From Caulobacter sp031457805 (GTDB taxonomy: Bacteria > Pseudomonadota > Alphaproteobacteria > Caulobacterales > Caulobacteraceae): DNA of 64,000 bases. Shown here piece after piece: positions 1-7,603 of this stretch. The translations under genes and the position numbers were made by a program. Location: NCBI RefSeq assembly GCF_031457805.1, contig NZ_JAVDXI010000002.1, positions 310,001 to 374,000 of the forward strand, in the 5' to 3' direction. The notes beneath the pieces were generated by a model. That model was given only the letters and a program-made list of their open reading frames with translations, was not told where the DNA came from and made no database searches. Each line of letters opens with the position of its first letter. Positions within the stretch are counted from its first letter, which is position 1.

Positions 1-512
1 AGGCCATGGCCCTGCTGAAGGCGCGCGGCGAGGACAAGGTGCTGCTGCTGCTTGCCGGCGACGACCAGGGTCGCAAGGGCTATCGCGCCGAGCTCGAAGC
101 CGCGATCGCGCAGGCGGGGCTGCAGGACGCCGTCAAGCTGGTCGGTCACTGCGACGACATGCCGGCGGCCTATCTGCTGGCCGACCTTGCTATTGCTCCC
201 TCCCTGGAGCCCGAAGCTTTCGGGCGTACGGCGGTGGAGCCCCAGGTCATGGGGCGACCGGTCATGGCGGCCGATCACGGGGCCACGCGCGAGACAGTCA
301 TCCCAGGCGAAACCGGCTGGTTGGTCGCGCCCGGCGACGCCGAGGCCTGGGCCGCGGCGCTGCTCGAAGCCGTCGAGATCGGCGCGTCGGGGCGTCAATC
401 CATGGGACAAGCCGCTCGTCTGCGTGCTCGGCGGTTGTATTCAGTGGACGCGATGTGCGAAGCGACCCTCAAGGTCTATGCGCGGGTGTTGGGTTTGGAG
501 CGTTCGTCTTGA
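1..512 (+). CDS. Glycosyltransferase family 4, C-terminal part (5' end outside window)
   Basis: Retaining GT-B glycosyltransferase that moves a sugar from a nucleotide donor, probably onto an envelope glycan. Only the C-terminal donor-binding Rossmann half (about 168 residues) is inside the window, and the frame is open to the left edge. Visible are the LLAGDD strand, a VKLVGHCDDMPAAYLLADLAI segment and the EAFGRTAVEPQVMG segment, which carries the two glutamates of the E-x7-E motif of GT4 enzymes. The stop overlaps the TTG start of the next gene, so the two are translationally coupled. Acceptor and sugar cannot be read from this fragment. The ATG at 6 is internal, not the start. Confidence 0.85.
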   Translation, partial: AMALLKARGEDKVLLLLAGDDQGRKGYRAELEAAIAQAGLQDAVKLVGHCDDMPAAYLLADLAIAPSLEPEAFGRTAVEPQVMGRPVMAADHGATRETVIPGETGWLVAPGDAEAWAAALLEAVEIGASGRQSMGQAARLRARRLYSVDAMCEATLKVYARVLGLERSS

Positions 513-1480
513 GCAAGGAGATCAAGAAGGTCCTGGTCATCAAGCTGGGGGCGCTGGGCGATTTCGTGCTGGCCCTGGCCGCGATGCGCAAGATCCGTGA
601 AGCCCACCCCAAGGCCAAGATCACCCTGCTGACCACCCCGCCCTTCGAGGCCCTGGCCAAGCTCAGCCCCTACGTCAACACCGTCGAAACCGACGGACGG
701 CCCGAGGACTTCGGCCAGACCCTGGCCATGATCAGCCGCCTTCGCAAGGCGCGCTATGACCGCGTCTATGACCTGCAGACCAACAGCCGGACCAACTGGT
801 ATTTCCAGCTGCTGCGCCCCTTCCCGCCGCAATGGAGCGGGATCGCGGTCGGGTGCTCCCTGCCGCAGAAGGGTTCGGCCCGTCTGCGCATGCATACGCT
901 GGAGCGTCAGGCTGATCAGCTCCGTGCGGCGGGAATCTGGCCCGACGCGCCGACGGAACCGGGCAGCGCGCCGCCGCCGGACCTGTCCTGGATCCTGCGC
1001 AAGCACAAGGAGCCGCGCCCCGTCGCCGGCGCCGCCGCGCCGCGTCCCTATGTGCTGTTCGTGCCGGGCGGTTCGGCCCATCGCCTCGAGAAGCGCTGGC
1101 CGGTCGAGTGCTATGCCCAGCTCGGCTCTCTGCTGAAGGCCAAGGGCCTGGATATCGTCATCATCGGCGGTCCGCAGGAAAGCGCCATGGCGCGCCACAT
1201 CCAGAAGGCCGTCGGCGGCGCGCGCGACCTGACCGGCCGCACCGACTTCGCGCAGCTGGCCGTTCTGGGCGCCAAGGCGGCGCTGACCGTCGGTAACGAC
1301 ACCGGCCCGACCCACCTTCTGGCGGCCGCCGGCGCACCGACCATTGCGTTGTTCTCCGACGCTTCGGATCCTGAACTGTGCGGCCCGCGCGGCCACGTGG
1401 CGGTGATCCGCTCGCCGGACCTGAAGGCGCTGCCGGTCAGCACGGTGGCCAGCGCGGCGATGGCTCTGCTGCCGCATTAA
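509..1480 (+). CDS. Glycosyltransferase family 9 (heptosyltransferase-like)
   Basis: GT9 enzymes transfer heptose or related sugars to the lipopolysaccharide core at the inner face of the inner membrane. The N-terminus reads KKVLVIKLGALGDFVLAL, the typical GT9 opening, and the C-terminal half has a phosphate-binding FVPGGSAH strand and a GNDTGPTHLLAAAGAPT loop, both family hallmarks. About 323 residues, normal for the family. I chose the TTG at 509 because it overlaps the preceding TGA as TTGA and puts the first family strand near residue 6; an in-frame start at 455 would lie inside the upstream gene and add unrelated residues. The acceptor is not known. Confidence 0.85.
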   Translation: MSKEIKKVLVIKLGALGDFVLALAAMRKIREAHPKAKITLLTTPPFEALAKLSPYVNTVETDGRPEDFGQTLAMISRLRKARYDRVYDLQTNSRTNWYFQLLRPFPPQWSGIAVGCSLPQKGSARLRMHTLERQADQLRAAGIWPDAPTEPGSAPPPDLSWILRKHKEPRPVAGAAAPRPYVLFVPGGSAHRLEKRWPVECYAQLGSLLKAKGLDIVIIGGPQESAMARHIQKAVGGARDLTGRTDFAQLAVLGAKAALTVGNDTGPTHLLAAAGAPTIALFSDASDPELCGPRGHVAVIRSPDLKALPVSTVASAAMALLPH

Positions 1481-1502
1481 GGGTCGCCACTCGACCCCAA
1501 TT

Positions 1503-1542
1503 GTCATCCCGGGCGAAGCGCAGCGAAGACCCGGGACCGCAG
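1503..1542 (+). repeat. Left arm of inverted repeat pair around the GIY-YIG gene
   Basis: About 40 bp beginning GTCATCCCGGGC and ending GGGACCGC. Its reverse complement matches 1929-1968 with only a few mismatches. The same two arms occur at 7457-7559 with almost nothing between them. The arm also contains its own small palindrome (CCCGGG...CCCGGG). Confidence 0.85.
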
Positions 1543-1586
1543 GAAGAGCCCTCTCGCATTGCGCGTGTAGATTTTATACTCTCGCA

Positions 1587-1976
1587 ATGCGAGATCATTC
1601 CTACGCCGTCTACCTGATGACCAATACGCGACGCGGCGTTCTATACGTTGGCGTCACGTCAAACCTATCGTCGCGCGCTCAACAACATCGTGAGCATCTA
1701 CTACCGGGCTTCACGCGTCGCCACGGCTGCACACGCCTCGTTTGGTTCGAGATTCACACCGACATCGAAAGCGCCATCCAACGCGAAAAGTTGATCAGGC
1801 GATGGCGGCGGCAGTGGAAATTCGAACTGGTCGAAGCCCGCAACCCCGAGTGGATAGATCTCTACCCCGCCCTGATAGGGGAGATCGATTACCCCTGGCA
1901 CGAGCCTCCTGCCGTTCCAGGGTTTGGCGGTCCCGGCTCTACGCTTCGCTTCGGCCGGGATGACATCGAAGGTTGA
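1587..1976 (+). CDS. Small GIY-YIG domain nuclease-family protein
   Basis: Single-domain GIY-YIG protein of 129 residues, of the class annotated as GIY-YIG nuclease superfamily (COG2827-like). Residues 5-90 carry the domain: YAVYLM replaces the GIY strand, LYVGVTSNL is the YIG strand with its following arginine, and the helix AIQREKLIRRWRR holds the expected catalytic glutamate. The NPEWIDLY tail is also typical. The last roughly 16 residues are encoded by the right inverted-repeat arm, so the gene and repeat are physically merged. Nicking or cleavage of DNA is the family activity; the substrate is unknown. The gene stands alone between GT9 and the convergent YitT gene. Confidence 0.85.
   Translation: MRDHSYAVYLMTNTRRGVLYVGVTSNLSSRAQQHREHLLPGFTRRHGCTRLVWFEIHTDIESAIQREKLIRRWRRQWKFELVEARNPEWIDLYPALIGEIDYPWHEPPAVPGFGGPGSTLRFGRDDIEG
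1929..1968 (-). repeat. Right arm of inverted repeat pair, inside the GIY-YIG reading frame
   Basis: About 40 bp, GCGGTCCCGG to CCGGGATGACA, the near-perfect inverse of 1503-1542. It lies within the 3' end of the GIY-YIG gene, encoding its terminal residues, and the stop codon is just past it at 1974-1976. Confidence 0.85.
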
Positions 1977-1982
1977 AGCGGC

Positions 1983-2582
1983 TCAATACCCCGCGTAACG
2001 CCCCGGCTTGTGGTTGGCGATGATCACCGCGCTCAGAGCCACCGCGCTGGCGATCGACAGCAAAAGCTTGTCGAAGCTGATCGTGAAGAAAGCTGCGGCC
2101 ACCACCACGCAATCGGCCGCCATCTGCACCTTGCCGGCGCTGATCCCCCGGCGCTCCTGCAGATAGAGCGCCAACACCCCCACACCACCGACACTGGAGC
2201 GGTGGCGGGCCAGGGCCAGGATGCCCATGCCGATGATCGTGCCGCCAAAGACGGCCGAGAAGATCGGATCGATCCCACCGACCTTGAGCCACTGCGGCAT
2301 GCCCCAGGCCAGCCCGGCCAGCAGCAGGTTGGTCGCCAGGGTCTTGAACGTGAAAGCCCAGCCCAGCGTTCGCTGCGCCAGGACGTAGAACGGCAGGTTG
2401 AGCACGAAGAACACCACCCCCACCGGCCAGTCGCTCAGGTAGGAGATGATCAGCGCCACGCCCGCGACCCCGCCGGTCACCAGGCCGGCCGCCTTCAGCA
2501 GGGTCAGCCCCACGGCGATGAAGCTGGAGCCGATGAGGAGCGCATGGATGTCCTCCAGCGCGGAATGACGGTGTTCGGGCAT
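1983..2582 (-). CDS. YitT family membrane protein
   Basis: Integral inner-membrane protein of about 199 residues with five or six hydrophobic segments, for example LLIGSSFIAVGLTLLKAAG, GVVFFVLNLPFYVLA and IFSAVFGGTIIGMGILALA. The pattern TGGVAGVALIISY near the second segment and the GGxxGxG-rich third segment match the YitT/DUF161 family, whose function is not established. The reading frame extends 30 residues further upstream to 2672, but that extension is basic and non-hydrophobic, so the ATG at 2580-2582 (MPEHRHSALED) is the better start. It converges with the GIY-YIG gene and is divergent from infC. Confidence 0.8.
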   Translation of the reverse strand: MPEHRHSALEDIHALLIGSSFIAVGLTLLKAAGLVTGGVAGVALIISYLSDWPVGVVFFVLNLPFYVLAQRTLGWAFTFKTLATNLLLAGLAWGMPQWLKVGGIDPIFSAVFGGTIIGMGILALARHRSSVGGVGVLALYLQERRGISAGKVQMAADCVVVAAAFFTISFDKLLLSIASAVALSAVIIANHKPGRYAGY

Positions 2583-2829
2583 GAGTCGGGCGGGTGTTCT
2601 GTTCAGGGAAAGCGCGTCCCCGCCTCGCCGTTTCCGTCCCGATTGGCCCGAATAGTCGTCGAGCTTCGCCAAAGGGCCAAAAAAACTGGACCCGCTGGCG
2701 TCTGTTTGGTCGCCTTCGCTTGATACAGCGCAGCGAGCGCGTCATATATCAGGTTCTCGCGGCGCGCCCAGCGCGGCGCGTACGCGTTCAGCTATATTCG
2801 TAGTTACCGCTCTTCATACCAACAGCCTC

Positions 2830-2833
2830 GGAG
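2830..2833 (+). promoter_or_regulatory. Shine-Dalgarno GGAG deciding the infC start
   Basis: GGAG lies 8 bases before the ATT at 2842, ideal spacing, but 20 bases before the ATG at 2854, too far for normal initiation. Confidence 0.65.
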
Positions 2834-2841
2834 CCGCCCCT

Positions 2842-3375
2842 ATTCGCCGTCCTATGCAAACGCCGCCCGTTAAAGACGGACCGCGTATCAACGATGAAAT
2901 CCGTGTCCCCCGCGTCCTGCTGATCGACCAACACGGCGAAAAGCAAGGCGAGATGCCGACCGCGTCCGCTATGGAAGCGGCAGAGGAAGCCGGCCTGGAC
3001 CTGGTGGAAATCGTTCCGAACGCCAATCCTCCCGTCTGCAAGATCCTGGACTACGGCAAGTTCAAGTTCCAGGAGCAGAAGAAGAAGAACGAGGCGCGCA
3101 AGCGGCAGAAGGTGGTCGAGCTCAAGGAGATCAAGCTCCGGCCGAACATCGACAGTCACGACTACGACGTGAAGGCCAAGGCGATGCATCGCTTCTTCGA
3201 GGAAGGCGACAAGGTCAAGGTGACGCTCCGCTTCCGCGGTCGCGAAATGGCCCACCCCGAACTCGGCATGAAGCTGCTGCAGAAGGTCAAGGCCGACTTC
3301 GACGAAGTCGCCAAGGTCGAGTACGAGCCGCGCATGGAAGGCCGGCAGATGATCATGATCCTGGCTCCGCGCTAG
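2842..3375 (+). CDS. infC: Translation initiation factor IF-3, probably with an AUU start
   Basis: IF-3 binds the 30S subunit and checks start-codon/initiator tRNA pairing. The N-domain (GPRINDEIR, then [12 protein letters not shown]), lysine-rich linker ([14 protein letters not shown]) and C-domain ([28 protein letters not shown]) are all present at normal length. The first ATG is at 2854, but an in-frame ATT lies 12 bases upstream at 2842, giving an RRP opening before MQTPP that resembles other alphaproteobacterial IF-3 proteins from memory. A GGAG ribosome-binding site at 2830-2833 is 8 bases from the ATT and 20 from the ATG. IF-3 in E. coli starts at AUU and represses itself through it. 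A strong terminator follows. Confidence 0.9.
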
Positions 3376-3400
3376 GCTCTGATCCCCGGGTAGACATCGA

Positions 3401-3430
3401 AACGCCCCGGCCTCACGGCCGGGGCGTTTT
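3401..3430 (+). terminator. Rho-independent terminator after infC
   Basis: Perfect GC-rich stem AACGCCCCGGCC / GGCCGGGGCGTT around a TCAC loop, followed by a short T-run. It sits 26 bases past the infC stop and separates infC from the S9 peptidase gene. Confidence 0.85.
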
Positions 3431-3490
3431 GCGTTTCAGCCTGGGCGCGCCCTCGACATTTTATCATCCTTGGGTAGCATTCCGACGGTC

Positions 3491-5437
3491 ATGCGGAGTG
3501 CGTCGGTGTTTGTTCGGTTTCTCGCGCTCTGCGCGGCCAGTCTCCTGTTGGTTACGCCCGTATCGGCCGCGCCGCCGCCGGATCTTGGCGTCTATGGGCG
3601 CCTGCCCAACATCGAGCAGGTGGAGATTTCACCCGATGGCTCGAAGCTGGCGGTCATTGTCACCAACGGAGACCAGCGCCTGCTGGCCGTGAGAGAGGTG
3701 GGCGGCGGGCTGCTTGCGGGCGTCAACGCCGGCGCGACCAAGCTGCGCGGCGTGGTCTGGGCGGGTGAAGATCACCTGATCCTGGTGGCGTCGCGGACTG
3801 CGGACGTCATGGGCCTCACCGGTCCCGCTCGCGAATACTACATGGCGACCCACTTCAACTGGCGAACCAAGAAGCAGACGCGCCTGCTGCAAAACCAGCC
3901 CAACGCCATGAATGTGATCGTCGGACCGCCGATGGTCAGGTCCCTGAATGGCGATCCCGGCGTGCTGCTGGAGGGGATCCGCTTTATCAATCAGCGGGGC
4001 GCCAGCGCGCTGTTCCAGGTGAATCTGCGCACCGGGGCGACCCGCGCGCTGGAACGCGGCGCGCACGAGGACGCCAACGACTGGCTGGTCGACGCAAAAG
4101 GCGAGCCCGTCGCGCAGTCCCTCTATGACGGCCAGCGCGGCAAGTGGTCACTGAGGATCCCGATCAACGGAGCCTGGAAGACCATCGATGAAGCCAACTC
4201 GCCGATGGGCTCCTACCGCATCAGCGGCTTTGGTCGCGATGGGCGGTCCGTCCTGGTGCGACGGGCGGATGAAAGAGGGCGCAGCGTCCTGCGGGAGTAT
4301 GTTGGCGCGGACAAGCGCGAGGATCTGCCCGAGAGTTCGGACCTGGGCGGGCTGCTTCACGATCCCGCCACCCTGGCCCTGTTGGGCGGTTATCGGCTGA
4401 ACGGCGACGAGCTCGTCTACACCTTCTTCGATCCTAAGGCGCAGAAGACCTGGGCGGCGGTGACCAAGGCCTTCGCCGGCGACCGGGTGCAACTGGCCTC
4501 CTGGTCCAACGACCGCAAGCGCGTCGTCGTCAAGGTCGACTCCGCAGACCTGGGTCCGGCCTATGCGCTGGTCGATCTGAACACCGGCAAGGCCGACTGG
4601 CTGGGGTCAGTCTACAGCGATCTCGACAGCGCTCATGTCTCACCCGTCCGCGCCATCCGGTACAAGGCCGCCGACGGTCTTGGGATCAGCGGTTATCTGA
4701 CCCTGCCCAAGGGGCGGAATCCCAGGAACCTGCCGCTGATCGTCCTGCCGCATGGCGGCCCCGAGGGGCGCGACACACCGGGGTTCGACTGGTGGAGCCA
4801 GGCGCTGGCGTCGCGAGGCTACGCCGTCCTGCAGCCCAATTTCCGCGGGTCCGAGGGTTTCGGCTGGGACTTCGTCAGGGCGGGCTTTGGCGAGTGGGGC
4901 AAGAAGATGCAGACCGACCTATCGGATGGCGTTCGAGACCTCGTCAAGCAGGGGATCGTCGATCCCAAGCGCGTCTGCATCGTCGGCGCGTCGTACGGCG
5001 GTTACGCCGCGCTGGCTGGCGCGACCCTGGATCGGGGGGTCTACCGCTGCGCGGTGTCTGTCGCCGGTCCTTCGGACCTGCGCCGTATGCTTCAGGCCGT
5101 CCGCAACGCCAACAACGGCATGACGTCAGCGGCTCAGCGCTACTGGCTGCGCTTCATGGGCGCCGACGGCCTGACAGACCCCGACCTGCAGGCTATCTCT
5201 CCGGCCAGGTTGGCCGACCAGGTCGATATCCCGATCATGCTGATCCATGGCAAGGACGACACCGTCGTCCGCTACGACCAGAGCGTCGTGATGGCCGACG
5301 CCCTGCGCAAGGCTGGAAAGCCGGTCGAGCTCATCACGCTGGACGGTGAGGACCACTGGCTTTCGCGCGGCGCGACGCGGTTGAAGATGCTGAGCGAGAC
5401 GGTCGCCTTCGTCGAAAAACACAATCCGCCGGATTGA
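3491..5437 (+). CDS. S9 family prolyl-oligopeptidase-like exported peptidase
   Basis: Secreted serine peptidase, 648 residues from the ATG at 3491. Residues 1-26 form a signal peptide ending VSA-AP. A beta-propeller-like region (about 30-370, with the VEISPDGSKLAV blade motif) precedes an alpha/beta-hydrolase domain (about 390-645). The catalytic triad is visible as Ser501 in GASYGG, Asp590 in HGKDDTVV and His622 in GEDHW; HGGPEGRD forms the oxyanion region. The family cleaves peptides after proline or hydrophobic residues; here probably in the periplasm. An alternative ATG at 3470 would put seven residues before the signal peptide. No operon partner is evident; the MFS gene follows after 55 bases. 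Confidence 0.85.
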   Translation: MRSASVFVRFLALCAASLLLVTPVSAAPPPDLGVYGRLPNIEQVEISPDGSKLAVIVTNGDQRLLAVREVGGGLLAGVNAGATKLRGVVWAGEDHLILVASRTADVMGLTGPAREYYMATHFNWRTKKQTRLLQNQPNAMNVIVGPPMVRSLNGDPGVLLEGIRFINQRGASALFQVNLRTGATRALERGAHEDANDWLVDAKGEPVAQSLYDGQRGKWSLRIPINGAWKTIDEANSPMGSYRISGFGRDGRSVLVRRADERGRSVLREYVGADKREDLPESSDLGGLLHDPATLALLGGYRLNGDELVYTFFDPKAQKTWAAVTKAFAGDRVQLASWSNDRKRVVVKVDSADLGPAYALVDLNTGKADWLGSVYSDLDSAHVSPVRAIRYKAADGLGISGYLTLPKGRNPRNLPLIVLPHGGPEGRDTPGFDWWSQALASRGYAVLQPNFRGSEGFGWDFVRAGFGEWGKKMQTDLSDGVRDLVKQGIVDPKRVCIVGASYGGYAALAGATLDRGVYRCAVSVAGPSDLRRMLQAVRNANNGMTSAAQRYWLRFMGADGLTDPDLQAISPARLADQVDIPIMLIHGKDDTVVRYDQSVVMADALRKAGKPVELITLDGEDHWLSRGATRLKMLSETVAFVEKHNPPD

Positions 5438-5492
5438 TCCGCCTCGAACATGGTCGCCAAGCTGGCGGATCGGGCGTAAATCCCCCCGCCTG

Positions 5493-6683
5493 ATGTCCGA
5501 GCCCGCCCACAGCAACCGCGCCCTGGCTGTCCTGCTCCTGGTTGTCTTCATCAACCTGGTGGGCTTTGGCGTGATCATTCCGCTGCTGCCGTTCTACGCG
5601 CGGTCGATGGACGCCGCGCCATGGCAGGTGACGACGATGTTCGCCGCCTACAGCCTGGGACAGTTCTTCGGCGAACCGTTCTGGGGGCGGCTGTCCGACC
5701 GGATCGGCCGGCGGCCGGTGCTGATCGTCACCATCATCGCCAACACCCTGGCCTATCTGGCCCTGGCCTTCGCGCCCAATATCTGGGTCGCGATGCTTAT
5801 CCGTCTGTTCGGCGGCTTTGGCAGCGGCAATATCTCGACGATCCAGGGCTACATGGCCGACGTCACTCCGCCGGAGAAGCGCGCCGGACGGATGGGCCTG
5901 CTGGGCGCGGCGTTCGGGGCGGGCTTTGTCATCGGCCCAGGCCTGGTGATGGTCATGCGCCCCGGCGCCGGCGCCCTGGGCTACCAGCTGCCGCTGTTCC
6001 TGGCGGCCGCCATGGCCGCGACGGCGGCGCTGGGCGTCATCCTGTTCGTCAAGGAAAGCCGCGCGCCCTCCGCCCCCGGCGCGCCGCAGGCCCACCGGCT
6101 GGAGGCCTTGAGCCAGGCCGCCAGTCATCCCATCCTGTCGCGCGTACTGCTGGTCACCCTGATCTCCACCGCCGCCTTCGCCGGCATGGAGGCGGTGTTT
6201 GGCCTCTACGCCGACACGCGCTTTGGCTGGACGGCCAGCCAGGTCGCCGCGTGCTTCGCGCTGATCGGAGTGATCGCCTCGATCGGCCAAGGGGTGCTGA
6301 CCGGCCGCCTGGCCCGGCGCTTCGGCGAGGCGCGGGTGCTGACCGCCGGCCTGACGATCATCGGGACGTCGCTGTTGATCACGCCGTTCATCTCCAAGCC
6401 CGCCTTGGCCGTCGTGGCGGTGGCGTGCACGGCGTTCGGCCAGTCGCTGGTGTTTCCCTGCGTCGGCGCCCTGATCTCGCGCGCCACCCCGCCCGATCGC
6501 CAGGGCCAGATGCTGGGCCTGAACATGGCCGCCGGCTCGCTGGCCCGGATCGGCGGCCCGCTGCTGGCCGGACCACTGTTCGGGATGGCCATCGGCGGTC
6601 CCTACTGGTTCGGCGCGGCCCTGATGGTTCCGGCCATCGGCTTTGCTCTGGTCATCGTCCGCCGGACCAAGACGGCCGCCTAA
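5493..6683 (+). CDS. MFS drug-efflux transporter (TCR/Tet type)
   Basis: Twelve-helix proton-coupled transporter of 396 residues in the inner membrane. Helix 1 is ALAVLLLVVFINLVGFGVII; the loop after helix 2 has the MFS signature GRLSDRIGRRPVL; the motif in helix 5 (LLGAAFGAGFVIGPGLV) is the antiporter motif C, which marks exporters rather than importers. Two six-helix halves are separated by a loop near residues 190-205. The resemblance is to TCR/Tet exporters, but the substrate is not predictable. It may be cotranscribed with the S9 peptidase gene upstream and possibly reads through into rpmI-rplT. Confidence 0.85.
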   Translation: MSEPAHSNRALAVLLLVVFINLVGFGVIIPLLPFYARSMDAAPWQVTTMFAAYSLGQFFGEPFWGRLSDRIGRRPVLIVTIIANTLAYLALAFAPNIWVAMLIRLFGGFGSGNISTIQGYMADVTPPEKRAGRMGLLGAAFGAGFVIGPGLVMVMRPGAGALGYQLPLFLAAAMAATAALGVILFVKESRAPSAPGAPQAHRLEALSQAASHPILSRVLLVTLISTAAFAGMEAVFGLYADTRFGWTASQVAACFALIGVIASIGQGVLTGRLARRFGEARVLTAGLTIIGTSLLITPFISKPALAVVAVACTAFGQSLVFPCVGALISRATPPDRQGQMLGLNMAAGSLARIGGPLLAGPLFGMAIGGPYWFGAALMVPAIGFALVIVRRTKTAA

Positions 6684-6730
6684 GTGCTTGCCAGAGCCGA
6701 GTCTTTCCTGTAGCTACGCCGCCTTTCCGG

Positions 6731-6763
6731 AACCGCCTGGCCATTGGCATGCCATGGCGGTTC
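6731..6763 (+). promoter_or_regulatory. Hairpin in the rpmI leader
   Basis: AACCGCC and GGCGGTT pair around a further internal palindrome, 41 bases before the rpmI start. It lacks a clear T-run, so it is either a weak terminator for the MFS gene or a leader structure for rpmI-rplT, which in other bacteria is translationally controlled by L20. Confidence 0.35.
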
Positions 6764-6803
6764 GTCATGCTTCTAGAGGACGGGGCGCAAGCTCCGACGC
6801 GAA

Positions 6804-7004
6804 ATGCCGAAGTTGAAGACCAAGTCGGGCGCTAAAAAGCGCTTCAAACTGACCGCCACGGGCAAGCTGAAGGCCGGCGTCGCTGGTAAGCGCCACCGCC
6901 TGATCGGCCACAATGGCAAGTACATCCGCCAACAGCGCGGCACGAAGGTGATGAGCGAGGCCGACGCCAAGATCATCAAGACCTACCTGCCCTACGGCCT
7001 GTAA
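6804..7004 (+). CDS. rpmI: 50S ribosomal protein L35
   Basis: 66-residue basic protein of the large ribosomal subunit. It opens PKLKTKSGAKKRFKLTATGK and has the L35 signature KRHRLIGH in the middle. Length is standard. rplT follows after 15 bases with a GAGGAG ribosome-binding site between, so the two form the usual rpmI-rplT unit. The usual upstream partner infC is here separated by two unrelated genes and a terminator. Confidence 0.97.
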   Translation: MPKLKTKSGAKKRFKLTATGKLKAGVAGKRHRLIGHNGKYIRQQRGTKVMSEADAKIIKTYLPYGL

Positions 7005-7019
7005 GAGGAGCGCTGACAC

Positions 7020-7376
7020 ATGGCTCGCGTTAAACGTGGCGTGGTTGCTCACGCCAAGCACAAGAAGGTTCTCGAGCAAGCCAAGGGCTTCTACGGGCGC
7101 CGCAAGAACACCATCCGTACGGCGAAGGCCGCGGTCGACAAGGCCGGCCAGTACGCCTACCGCGACCGCAAGGTGCGCAAGCGCGCCTTCCGTTCGCTGT
7201 GGATCCAGCGCATCAACGCTGGCGCCCGTCTGGAAGGCTTCACCTACTCGCAGTTTATCCACGGCCTGGACGTGGCGGGTATCGTCATGGACCGTAAGGT
7301 CCTGGCCGATATCGCGGGCAACGACCCGGCTGCGTTCAAGGCCATCGCCGACAAGGTTCGCGCCGCCCTGGCCTAA
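7020..7376 (+). CDS. rplT: 50S ribosomal protein L20
   Basis: 118-residue protein that binds 23S rRNA early in large-subunit assembly. The opening ARVKRGVVAHAKHKKVL and the GFYGRRKNTIRTAK segment are the L20 N-terminal extension, and RKVRKRAFRSLWIQRINAG is the conserved central helix. In many bacteria L20 also represses its own operon by binding the leader mRNA; a leader hairpin exists upstream of rpmI here but its role is not shown. A clean terminator follows. Confidence 0.97.
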   Translation: MARVKRGVVAHAKHKKVLEQAKGFYGRRKNTIRTAKAAVDKAGQYAYRDRKVRKRAFRSLWIQRINAGARLEGFTYSQFIHGLDVAGIVMDRKVLADIAGNDPAAFKAIADKVRAALA

Positions 7377-7410
7377 GGTCTTTTTGGGTCTTTGATCCAA
7401 CCGATCTTGC

Positions 7411-7442
7411 AAAGCCCTCTGGCGCGAGCCAGGGGGCTTTTT
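7411..7442 (+). terminator. Rho-independent terminator after rplT
   Basis: Stem AAAGCCCTCTGGC / GCCAGGGGGCTTT with a GCGA loop and five T's, 35 bases after the rplT stop. Confidence 0.85.
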
Positions 7443-7456
7443 GCTGTCCCAAATGC

Positions 7457-7559
7457 TGTCATCCCGGCCAAGCGCGCAGCGCGCCGAGCCGGGACCGCAG
7501 CAAGCGCTGGCGCTTCCGGTGGTCCCGGCTCTCCGCTCCGCTGCGGCCGGGATGACAAT
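7457..7559. repeat. Empty inverted-repeat element (same arms as around the GIY-YIG gene)
   Basis: Left arm 7457-7500 (TGTCATCCCGGCC to GGGACCGCAG) and right arm 7518-7559 (GGTCCCGGCTC to CCGGGATGACA) are inverted copies separated by about 17 bases. They match the two arms at 1503-1542 and 1929-1968, where a GIY-YIG gene occupies the space. The element lies between the rplT terminator and pheS. Confidence 0.85.
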
Positions 7560-7603
7560 GGAAGTTCCAACAGTCACCAAAACCGCCTAGACGGATGCCC
7601 GTC

